Source of the DNA: Candidatus Krumholzibacteriia bacterium
GTDB taxonomy: Bacteria; Krumholzibacteriota; Krumholzibacteriia; Krumholzibacteriales; Krumholzibacteriaceae
DNA length: 6,607 nucleotides
NCBI GenBank assembly: GCA_028696635.1
Contig: JAQVGR010000093.1
Span: forward strand, 1 to 6,607
Reading direction: 5' to 3'
Part shown: piece by piece, positions 1 through 5,501 of the stretch
Layout: each line of letters begins with the position of its first letter
How positions within the stretch are numbered: the stretch's first letter is position 1
Made by a program: the position numbers and the translations under genes
Notes under the pieces: model-generated
Seen by the model: only the letters and a program-made list of their open reading frames with translations
Databases searched by the model: none
Told to the model about the DNA's origin: nothing

Positions 1-102
1 GCAGTGCGCCTCGACGCCCTGCTCCTCGAGCCACAGGAGTACGCCGATGCTGCCGAACCCCCGGGCCCCGCCCGATCCGAACGCCAGTCCGATACGCTTC
101 AT
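1..102 (-). CDS. Patatin-like phospholipase, N-terminal fragment
   Basis: Only the first 34 codons are inside the window; the gene continues past position 1. The peptide begins MKRIGLAFGSGGARGFGSIG, which is the N-terminal beta-strand and oxyanion-hole loop (G-S-G-G-A-R-G) of bacterial patatin-like serine hydrolases of the RssA/YchK type. These hydrolyse acyl esters of phospholipids with a Ser-Asp dyad. The GxSxG nucleophile and the Asp lie outside the window, so catalytic competence cannot be judged. The ATG at 102-100 is the only reasonable start, because no in-frame start lies just upstream and the conserved motif begins four residues in. There is no Shine-Dalgarno sequence in front of it. 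Its ATG overlaps the stop of a seven-codon minicistron (ATGA), and the rhomboid gene ends 19 bases upstream, so it is probably translated by coupling as the last visible gene of the four-gene operon. Family call is firm; substrate is unknown. Confidence 0.85.
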   Translation of the reverse strand, partial: MKRIGLAFGSGGARGFGSIGVLLWLEEQGVEAHC

Positions 103-122
103 GCCGGCGCGCGCCGCGCCAT
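99..122 (-). other. Seven-codon minicistron bridging rhomboid and patatin genes
   Basis: Reading leftwards, the rhomboid stop TGA (124-122) overlaps an ATG (122-120) as TGATG. That ATG opens a seven-codon frame (M-A-R-R-A-P-A) whose TGA (101-99) overlaps the patatin ATG (102-100) as ATGA. Both overlaps are directly visible. The role is inferred: a ribosome ending the rhomboid gene could reinitiate here and be delivered to the patatin start, which has no ribosome-binding site of its own. The peptide is unlikely to have a function in itself. In a GC-rich sequence this could be a coincidence. Confidence 0.4.
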
Positions 123-970
123 CACGGTTCCCGCAGCCGCCGCGAGAGATCGTGAAGCCGGGCGCGCTCCCTCCTCGATAATCCGTCGATCCCTTCCCGG
201 TTCATCTTGTCGAGAAGCCCGTCGAGCTCCCCGCGCATCGTCCGGCGCGCCGCCCCGCCGGCGCCGTTCGGACGGTCGCCGCCCGCGCCCCGGTACGCGG
301 TTCCCGCGCGGACCAGCCGGGGATGCTGGGCGAGCAGGTAGAGATAGACCGCCGCGGGGACGAGCAGGGCTGCCAGCAGCAGCGGCCTGAGCGCGATCAG
401 CCGGGGCACGAGCGCCGCCGAGATCAGCACGCCGGCTATCGCGCCGCCGAGATGGGCCTCGTGGCCGATCATGCCGGCCTGCGAGCGGATCCCGTAGATC
501 GATATGAGGATGAAGAGGATCCCGAACAGCCACGACGGCATCCCCATCGGCATCAGGAGAAAGCCTATCCTGCCGTCGGGGAACATCAGGATGCTGGCGA
601 AGATGACTCCGCTCACCGCCCCGGAGGCGCCGAGGGCCCGGTAATCGGGGTGATCGCGGTGCACGTAGAGGGCGAGCAGGTTCCCCGCGACCAGGCTCCC
701 GAAGTATAGCGCGACGAAATCGAGGATCCCCATCACCGTCCCGACACCCTGGCTGAACGAGTACAGGGCGAACATGTTGAAGGCGAAGTGCGCGATGTTC
801 GCGTGGAGGAACCCCGAGGTGACGAGCCGCAGGTACTGGCGGTCGTCGAGTATCCTGCGCACGTGGAAGAGGTGCCGCTCGAGGAAGACGCGGCTTCCGA
901 GGCCGCGGAAGGTGAATATCCCGCTGGCGACGATCAGCACGACGGCGAAGGCCTCGACCGCCTGTTCCAT
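122..970 (-). CDS. Rhomboid family intramembrane serine protease
   Basis: The 282-residue product is a polytopic membrane protease that cleaves transmembrane substrates inside the lipid bilayer. Visible hallmarks are the HANIAHFAFN segment (residues 56-65, with H61 and N65 matching the oxyanion-side His and Asn), the nucleophile motif GASG (S116) and the catalytic histidine in AHLGG (H173). Six hydrophobic segments fit between about residues 5 and 214. After these comes a low-complexity Gly/Arg linker (about 221-244) and a charged helical tail (about 245-280, with LLDKMNREGIDGLS). That tail resembles the short DUF6576-type tail found on rhomboids of Bacteroidota and relatives. The ATG has a strong Shine-Dalgarno (AAAGGAGG, 979-986, 8 bases away). 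It directly abuts the stop codon of the flavoprotein gene (TGA|ATG). The substrate is unknown. Confidence 0.95.
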   Translation of the reverse strand: MEQAVEAFAVVLIVASGIFTFRGLGSRVFLERHLFHVRRILDDRQYLRLVTSGFLHANIAHFAFNMFALYSFSQGVGTVMGILDFVALYFGSLVAGNLLALYVHRDHPDYRALGASGAVSGVIFASILMFPDGRIGFLLMPMGMPSWLFGILFILISIYGIRSQAGMIGHEAHLGGAIAGVLISAALVPRLIALRPLLLAALLVPAAVYLYLLAQHPRLVRAGTAYRGAGGDRPNGAGGAARRTMRGELDGLLDKMNREGIDGLSRRERARLHDLSRRLREP

Positions 971-1453
971 TCAGCCCCCCTCCTTTCCCGCCATCTCCTC
1001 TATGTCGAAGCGCAGGATTCCCACCGGCTTCGCGATCCTCCCCCCGGGGATCGTCCGTTCGCGCACCGGTCCCGGCTGCGCCTCCTGGTGATCTATGAGC
1101 ACGCCGAGTCCGTGGACCCGCTCGTCGTCGTCGTCGACGATCGCGATCGCGCCGCGCAGCACGACGGAACGGTACGCATGATCGCACTCGCCGTGCCGGT
1201 ACCCGAGATCGTGCACGATCGTCGCGCAGGCGCGGCTGTTCGCCCTGATGAACTCGAGCTTGAGCCCCTCGAGGGCGCAGTGGAAGTAGAGCGCGGAGCG
1301 GCCCTCGTCGAATCCGTAGTTCATCGTCACGACGTACGGCTCCCCGCCGCGGCACAGCGCCACGGCGGCGTACCGCCCCGTCGAGATCAGCCCGCGCAGG
1401 ACCGCCGGATCGGCGATCTCGCGCTCCCTGCGGCGAAGATGGTATCGGCTCAT
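971..1453 (-). CDS. Nim-like FMN-binding split-barrel protein (pyridoxamine 5'-phosphate oxidase-related)
   Basis: The 160-residue product fits the small flavoproteins of the Pyridox_ox_2 / NimA-like group, which bind FMN in a split beta-barrel. Some members reduce nitroimidazoles; most have no known substrate. Visible signs are an N-terminal RRREREIAD segment (8-16), a GRYAAVALCRGGEPYVV strand pair (26-42), NYGFD (45-49), and the family motif YFHCALEGLKLEFI (56-69). H58 in that motif is at the position of the characteristic histidine of Nim proteins. A C-terminal segment, GRIAKPVGILRFDIEEMAGK (138-157), matches the usual closing strand. An acidic run of four Asp (107-110) sits in a loop. The start ATG overlaps the YitT-family stop by four bases (ATGA) and has no strong ribosome-binding site, so translation is probably coupled. 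The family is secure; a drug-resistance role should not be assumed. Confidence 0.9.
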   Translation of the reverse strand: MSRYHLRRREREIADPAVLRGLISTGRYAAVALCRGGEPYVVTMNYGFDEGRSALYFHCALEGLKLEFIRANSRACATIVHDLGYRHGECDHAYRSVVLRGAIAIVDDDDERVHGLGVLIDHQEAQPGPVRERTIPGGRIAKPVGILRFDIEEMAGKEGG

Positions 1454-2457
1454 GGCGTCCCGTCCGCGTCCGCGCCGGGGCCGTCCCCGGGCCGCCCGCG
1501 TTCGCCGCGGCGCTTCAGCTCGCCGAAGTCGACCTCGCCGCGCGGCATGAATCCCTCGCCGAGGACCTCGTGGACCCTGTTGATGATCATGAACGCGTCG
1601 GGATCGATGCGCCGGACCGTGTCGACGAGCGAATAGATCTCCCGCCGGGAGACGACGGTGAAGATGATGTCCCGCTCCACGCCTCGATAGAGCCCCTTCC
1701 CGCGTATCGCCGTCGCGCCCCGCCCGAGGGTATGGATGATCTCGCCGGCGATCTCGTCGTGACGGTCGGAGATGATGTACGCCGACTTCGCGTAATCGAA
1801 TCCGAAGATGATGACGTCGATCAGCTGGGACGAGACGATGAGCAGCATGAACGCGTACAGCATCAGCACGATGACCGGCATGTCCGGAGAAAGGCCCCGC
1901 AGGTGGATCGCCAGGCCGGCGACGCAGATCACGAAGAAATCGGTGACGATGATCGTCATCCCCGGCTTCCAGCGAAACCGCTTGCGGGCGATCGCCGCCA
2001 CGATGTCGCTCCCCGCCGTCGTCCCCTTGAACTTGAAGATGATGCCGAGCCCCACACCGAGGAATATCGCCCCGATCAGTACAAGGAAGAAGAAATCGTG
2101 CTGGCGGAGCCAGTGGACGGCGCTCGCGTCCTGAAGGCGGATCGACGGGACGATCTCGCCTCGCAGGAAGTCGACGAAGAACGCGTTGACGGTGAAGCCC
2201 CAGAAGGTGCGGAATCCGAACGAGCGGCCCAGCTCGACGATCCCCCAGACGAACAGCGGCAGGTTGAGAACCCTCATGAGGATCCCGACGGGGATCGTGT
2301 TCCCCGACAGGTAGTGAATCGCCATCGACAGCCCCGTCACCCCCCCCGGCACGACCCTGGCGTCGACGAGGAAGGCGGCGACGCCGAGCGACATGATCAG
2401 CGCGCCGGCGGTTATGAACAGGTACTCGAGCAGCGTTTTCGTCGAAGGCCGTGTCAT
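1450..2457 (-). CDS. YitT family membrane protein (DUF161 + DUF2179)
   Basis: The 335-residue product has the two-part architecture of the YitT family. A membrane region (about 10-220) carries the repeated DUF161 signatures VVPGGVTGLSM (35-45) and FKGTTAGSDIVA (142-153). It is followed by a soluble C-terminal DUF2179 domain (about 224-304) with YRGVERDIIFTVVSRREI (257-274) and DPDAFMIINRVHEVLGEGF (285-303). The family sits in the inner membrane; its transported substrate is not established, though some relatives have been linked to sulfur-compound export. Residues 305-335 form a charged, Gly/Pro-rich tail beyond the usual end. I chose the ATG at 2457 because GGGAGG (2462-2467) precedes it by four bases and the transmembrane region starts soon after. 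A GTG at 2481 would add eight residues without a better site. It is the first gene of the leftward operon, driven by the divergent promoter region. Confidence 0.95.
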   Translation of the reverse strand: MTRPSTKTLLEYLFITAGALIMSLGVAAFLVDARVVPGGVTGLSMAIHYLSGNTIPVGILMRVLNLPLFVWGIVELGRSFGFRTFWGFTVNAFFVDFLRGEIVPSIRLQDASAVHWLRQHDFFFLVLIGAIFLGVGLGIIFKFKGTTAGSDIVAAIARKRFRWKPGMTIIVTDFFVICVAGLAIHLRGLSPDMPVIVLMLYAFMLLIVSSQLIDVIIFGFDYAKSAYIISDRHDEIAGEIIHTLGRGATAIRGKGLYRGVERDIIFTVVSRREIYSLVDTVRRIDPDAFMIINRVHEVLGEGFMPRGEVDFGELKRRGERGRPGDGPGADADGTP

Positions 2458-2479
2458 ACATCCTCCCGCTGGCAAGGGC

Positions 2480-2510
2480 ACTGTAACGGAAGGCCCCGAG
2501 GGGCAGTCAA
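2480..2510 (-). promoter_or_regulatory. Candidate sigma70-like promoter for the leftward operon
   Basis: On the minus strand a TTGACT -35 element (2510-2505) is followed after 19 bases by TACAGT (2485-2480), each close to the bacterial consensus. The spacer is longer than the optimal 17. It contains a GCCCC-GA-GGGGC palindrome (2493-2504). The -10 lies about 23 bases upstream of the YitT-family ATG, which gives a short leader carrying the GGGAGG site. The -35 is persuasive; the -10 assignment is less certain because of the spacing. Confidence 0.45.
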
Positions 2511-2533
2511 GAAATGTTTCGCTCCCTTGACTG
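2504..2533. repeat. Inverted repeat CAGTCAAG / CTTGACTG containing both -35 elements
   Basis: Two perfect 8-base arms (2504-2511 and 2526-2533) are separated by a 14-base AT-richer spacer, so their centres are 22 bases apart, about two helical turns. Each arm contains a TTGACT -35 hexamer, one facing left and one facing right. This places two promoters back to back between the YitT-family operon and the GH99 gene. The arms could simply be two similar -35 elements, or a binding site for a dimeric regulator that controls both directions. Confidence 0.6.
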
Positions 2534-2555
2534 GCGCCCGGATAGCGTGTATCGT
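2527..2555 (+). promoter_or_regulatory. Candidate sigma70-like promoter for GH99-permease pair
   Basis: TTGACT (2527-2532) and TATCGT (2550-2555) are separated by exactly 17 bases, the optimal spacing. They match the consensus at five and four of six positions respectively. Transcription would start near 2562, giving a leader of roughly 57 bases. That leader begins with a 14-base perfect GC palindrome (2563-2576) and ends with the GGGAGG ribosome-binding site at 2606-2611. Confidence 0.6.
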
Positions 2556-2618
2556 GCCCCTGCGGCGCCGGCGCCGGAACGCCGCCTCAAAAGTGGAACC
2601 CGAACGGGAGGCGACACG

Positions 2619-3752
2619 ATGACATCGAGAATGCTCGCCGCCGCTCTGATCGCGGTGACGGCTGCCGGTTGCGGAAGCGACGGCCGCGAAGAGCCCGACA
2701 TGAGTTCGCTGCCTCCGCTGCTCCCCCGATCGTACGATTTTCATATCTTCTACTATGCGTGGTACGGCACCCCCGCCGTCGATGGCCGGTGGCACCACTG
2801 GAACCACGAGGTGCTCTCTCCCGACGGCGGCGGCTCCGGGTCCGCGTATCCCGGCGGGGACGATATCGGCTCCGCCTTCTTCCCCGACGGCGGTCCCTAC
2901 AGCTCGAACGATCCGGCCGTCCTGGACCGGCACATGAAGCAGATACGCCTCGCCGGCGCGGGGGTCGTCTGCGTCTCGTGGTGGGGCGAGGGCTCCTTCT
3001 CCGACCGGGCGGTCCCCGGCCTGCTCGAGGCGGCCGCCCGCCACGGCCTGAAGGTGTCGTTCCATATCGAGCCGTTCGAGGGCCGCGGCGCCCCCTCGAC
3101 CCGCCGGGCCGTCGAATACATCGTCGATGAATACGGCGCCCATAAGGCCTTCTACCGCACCGACCGTTTCGGCCGGCGCCCGATGTTCTTCGTCTACGAC
3201 TCCTACCTCACGCCGCCGGCGGAGTGGGCGACGGTGCTCTCGCCCTCGGGCCCGGCCACGCTCCGCGGGACGACATACGACTCCATCGTCATAGGGCTGT
3301 GGGTGAACGAGGGAGACGGAGACTCGATCGCCGCCGCGGGATTCGACGGATTCTACACCTACTTCGCCGTCGACGGCTTCACCCACGGCTCGACCCCGGA
3401 CAACTGGACCGCGATGTCCCTGTGGGCGTGGGAGCGCGATCTGCTCTTCGTGCCGTGCATCGGCCCGGGATACGACGACACCCGCATACGCCCCTGGAAC
3501 GCGGCCAACAGGCGCGAGCGCGAGCGGGGGGAATACATGGCCCGGATGTTCCGCAAGGCGTACGCCGCCTCCACCCCCTTCCTCGGGATCACGTCGTTCA
3601 ACGAGTGGCACGAGGGAACGCAGATCGAGCCGGCCGTCCCGAAATCGATCGATGGATACGCGTACCGCGATTATTCCCCGCTCCCGCTCGACTACTACCT
3701 CCACTGGACGAGATCGTTCCTGATGAACTACAAGTACACCTTCAGCAAATGA
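2619..3752 (+). CDS. GH99 family endo-alpha-mannosidase-like lipoprotein
   Basis: The 377-residue product closely resembles glycoside hydrolase family 99, which includes eukaryotic Golgi endo-alpha-1,2-mannosidase (MANEA) and bacterial endo-alpha-mannanases. These retaining enzymes cut alpha-1,2-mannosidic linkages inside mannose-rich glycans. Family motifs run in order: FYYAWYG (44-50), HHWNHEVL (59-66), DDIGSAFFP (81-89), GPYSSNDP (92-99), VSFHIEPFEGR (146-156), MFFVYDSY (189-196), GFDGFYTYFA (241-250), IGPGYDDTRIRPWN (281-294) and ITSFNEWHEGTQIE (324-337). The functional glutamates are expected to be E151 (HIEP) and E329/E332 (EWHE). The N-terminus is a lipoprotein signal ending in TAAGC (C18), so the enzyme is probably membrane-anchored and faces the periplasm or cell surface. 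I chose the start at 2619 because GGGAGG lies seven bases upstream and the signal peptide begins there. It is the catalytic domain only, with no carbohydrate-binding module. A permease gene follows 22 bases later. Confidence 0.95.
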   Translation: MTSRMLAAALIAVTAAGCGSDGREEPDMSSLPPLLPRSYDFHIFYYAWYGTPAVDGRWHHWNHEVLSPDGGGSGSAYPGGDDIGSAFFPDGGPYSSNDPAVLDRHMKQIRLAGAGVVCVSWWGEGSFSDRAVPGLLEAAARHGLKVSFHIEPFEGRGAPSTRRAVEYIVDEYGAHKAFYRTDRFGRRPMFFVYDSYLTPPAEWATVLSPSGPATLRGTTYDSIVIGLWVNEGDGDSIAAAGFDGFYTYFAVDGFTHGSTPDNWTAMSLWAWERDLLFVPCIGPGYDDTRIRPWNAANRRERERGEYMARMFRKAYAASTPFLGITSFNEWHEGTQIEPAVPKSIDGYAYRDYSPLPLDYYLHWTRSFLMNYKYTFSK

Positions 3753-3774
3753 GCTGCGAAGGAGCGCCCGTCCC

Positions 3775-4677
3775 ATGAAACCGGGCCGCCTGAAATCCGA
3801 GTCGCTGCTGCTCGTCTCCGCGGTCATCTGGGGCTTCGCCTTCGTGGCGCAGCGCGCGGCGATGCGCGACATCGGGCCGTTCCTCTTCAACGGCGTGCGT
3901 TTCGCGCTCGGCGCGGTCGCGCTGCTGCCGCTGGCCCTGCGCGCCTCCCGCCGGGCCGGTCCCGGGACGCTCGGGTTCTGCCCGCGGTCGGCGCGGTGGG
4001 GGATCGCCGCAGGGGCGCTGATATTCTGCGGCGCGTCGTTCCAGCAGGTCGGCATCGTCTACACGACCGCCGGCAGGGCCGGCTTCATCACCGGCCTCTA
4101 CGTGATCCTCGTCCCGATACTGGGGCTGGCGGTCGGGCGCCGCACCGGCGCGGGGACGTGGGCCGGCGCGGCTGTCGCCGCGGCGGGGCTCTACCTGCTC
4201 AGCTTCACGGGCCCGCTCGAGATCGCCGGCGGCGACCTGCTCGTGCTCGCCGGAACGATCTTCTGGGCGCTCCACGTGCTGCTGATCGCGACCCTCTCGG
4301 TCAGGGTCGCCCCGCTCGTGACAGCGGTGATCCAGTTCTCAGCCTGCTCGCTGCTCAGCCTCGCCGCGGCGATCCTGACCGAGGATATCGCGGCGGCGGG
4401 GCTCGCGGACGCCGCGCTGCCCGTGCTGTACGGGGGGCTGCTCTCCGTCGGCGTCGCCTATACCCTGCAGATCGTCGGGCAGCGCAGCTCGCCGCCGGGG
4501 CACGCGGCCATCATCCTCAGCCTCGAGACGGTGTTCGCCGTGCTCGGGGGCTGGATCGTGCTCTCCGAGACGATACCGGCGCGGGGGATCGCCGGATGCA
4601 TCCTCATGCTCGCGGGGATCGTCATGTCGCAGTGGAACGTGGTCAGAGCCCGAGCAGCCGTATCCCGAGCCCGCTGA
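3775..4677 (+). CDS. EamA / DMT superfamily permease
   Basis: The 300-residue product has the usual length and ten-helix, two-repeat layout of EamA-type drug/metabolite transporters in the inner membrane. The first repeat begins with AVIWGFAFVAQRAAM (16-30) and includes TTAGRAGFITGLYVILVPI (97-115). The second begins with AGTIFWALHVLLIATL (159-174) and ends with SLETVFAVLGGWIVLSE (249-265) plus a last helix near 271-287. The tail is short and basic. Substrates across the family range from amino acids to nucleotide sugars, so nothing specific can be assigned. An AAGGAG site (3759-3764) precedes the ATG by ten bases. It lies 22 bases downstream of the GH99 stop and is likely co-transcribed with it, although I see no sequence evidence that the permease handles sugars. 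Its last 35 bases overlap the end of the opposing gene. Confidence 0.95.
   Translation: MKPGRLKSESLLLVSAVIWGFAFVAQRAAMRDIGPFLFNGVRFALGAVALLPLALRASRRAGPGTLGFCPRSARWGIAAGALIFCGASFQQVGIVYTTAGRAGFITGLYVILVPILGLAVGRRTGAGTWAGAAVAAAGLYLLSFTGPLEIAGGDLLVLAGTIFWALHVLLIATLSVRVAPLVTAVIQFSACSLLSLAAAILTEDIAAAGLADAALPVLYGGLLSVGVAYTLQIVGQRSSPPGHAAIILSLETVFAVLGGWIVLSETIPARGIAGCILMLAGIVMSQWNVVRARAAVSRAR
4643..4677. other. 35-base tail-to-tail overlap of convergent genes
   Basis: The permease stop (TGA, 4675-4677) lies 35 bases beyond the stop of the opposing metal-transport gene (TGA on the minus strand, 4645-4643). About eleven C-terminal codons of each protein are therefore encoded by the same bases on opposite strands. 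No hairpin terminator fits between the genes, so transcripts from each side must run into the other gene. Confidence 0.9.
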
Positions 4678-5359
4678 GACAGATGATCGCGCCGGCCAGC
4701 GCGTGCGACCAGCGCTCGAACCTCCCGAACGAAACCATCCGGAATCCCGCAGCCGAGAGCATCACGACGCCGAGCATAGTGCCGATCGTCGCCACCGAGA
4801 AGACGCCCGCCACCAGGGCGACGCTCGCCATGTCGTGGCGCGCTGCGGGGTACATCAGCAGCGGTATCAGCGGCTCGCACGGTCCGAGCACGAAGATCAC
4901 GAAGAGGACCCAGGGGGTGTAGTTGGGGCGCCCTTCCTCGACGTGCGCGTGGGCGTGAGCTTCGTCGGCGTGGACGTGCTCGTGCTCGTGCGCCGGTCCG
5001 GTCGAGTGCAGGTGCAGGTGGGTGTGGGGCCTGTTCAGGACGGCGCGCCGGACCCCCCAGAGGAAATAGAGCAGCCCGAAGGCGATCAGGGCCCAGGCGG
5101 CGAGGTCGCCGCGCGCCGACTCGAACGCCTCGAGCCTGGCGAGCTGCGCGCCGAGCAGGATGCCGACCGCCCCGAGCAGGACCGAGCTCCCCACGTGCCC
5201 GAGCCCGCAGAGGAAGGTCACCGCGACCGTCTTCGTCTGCGACCAGCGCCCCGCCCGGGCCATCATGATGAACGGCAGGTAGTGATCGGGGCCGATCATC
5301 GTGTGGACGAAGCCGATCGAGGCTGCCGTCACGGCGAGCACACGGATCTCATCGGTCAT
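4643..5359 (-). CDS. UreH/NicO-like membrane metal-transport protein with His-rich loop
   Basis: The 238-residue product has about six hydrophobic segments and fits the broad group annotated as UreH-like, NicO/nickel-cobalt or TauE/SafE-type exporters. The first helix carries GFVHTMIGPDHYLPF (16-30), where H19, D25 and H26 match the metal-binding His...Asp-His signature of UreH/NiCoT-type proteins. A second motif, CGLGHVGSS (51-59), and a third, VLGPCEPLIPLLMYPA (157-172), also look conserved. The cytoplasmic or periplasmic loop at 112-139 contains eleven histidines in 28 residues, typical of transition-metal handling. The substrate (Ni, Co, Zn or another ion) is not determined. I chose the ATG at 5359 because GGAG (5367-5370) lies seven bases upstream and the helix-1 motif follows closely. 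A longer frame to 5431 would add 24 low-complexity residues inside the predicted leader. Confidence 0.8.
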   Translation of the reverse strand: MTDEIRVLAVTAASIGFVHTMIGPDHYLPFIMMARAGRWSQTKTVAVTFLCGLGHVGSSVLLGAVGILLGAQLARLEAFESARGDLAAWALIAFGLLYFLWGVRRAVLNRPHTHLHLHSTGPAHEHEHVHADEAHAHAHVEEGRPNYTPWVLFVIFVLGPCEPLIPLLMYPAARHDMASVALVAGVFSVATIGTMLGVVMLSAAGFRMVSFGRFERWSHALAGAIICLSGLGIRLLGL

Positions 5360-5422
5360 CGGCGGTCTCCGCTCGAGGAAGTGAAAGCCTCCGGCGGCGT
5401 GCCTTCGCGCCCCGCCGCGGGA

Positions 5423-5450
5423 AGCATACACGATCCGGCGATGTTATCAA
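5423..5450 (-). promoter_or_regulatory. Candidate sigma70-like promoter of the metal-transport gene
   Basis: On the minus strand TTGATA (5450-5445, five of six consensus bases) is followed after 16 bases by TATGCT (5428-5423, four of six). An AT-rich stretch lies just upstream (5442-5460), the most AT-rich patch in this GC-rich window, and it could act as an UP element. Transcription would begin around 5415 and give a leader of about 55 bases. I see no recognisable riboswitch or metal-regulator site in that leader. Confidence 0.55.
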
Positions 5451-5501
5451 AATAAATAGTGTGCCACCGCTCGCAGCCCCTGCCCGTGCGCCGCAACGGC
5501 G

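Noticed and set aside
99..1355. A 418-codon minus-strand frame across the rhomboid gene and part of the flavoprotein gene.
   Set aside because: The product is dominated by Arg, Pro and Ala, and it overlaps two genes whose motifs are clear in another frame of the same strand.
971..1453. Calling the Nim-like protein a nitroimidazole resistance gene.
   Set aside because: The fold and the family motif fit, but most members of this group have no shown resistance activity, and the operon context does not suggest drug resistance.
971..2461. A single 496-codon fusion of an N-terminal region with the Nim-like flavoprotein.
   Set aside because: The region before the flavoprotein start is an out-of-frame reading of the YitT-family gene and is Arg-rich nonsense. 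The ATG at 1453 with its ATGA overlap is the natural start.
2454..4055. A 533-codon open frame on the minus strand opposite GH99 and the permease start.
   Set aside because: It lies antisense to the strongly supported GH99 gene, its product is low-complexity with no recognisable domain, and long antisense frames are expected in GC-rich coding DNA.
5360..5422. A possible riboswitch (cobalamin or nickel/cobalt type) ahead of the metal-transport gene.
   Set aside because: The leader is only about 55 bases long and I see no conserved riboswitch core.
5360..5431. A 24-residue N-terminal extension of the metal-transport protein.
   Set aside because: It lies inside the predicted leader, has no ribosome-binding site at its start, and the ATG at 5359 has GGAG at a good distance.
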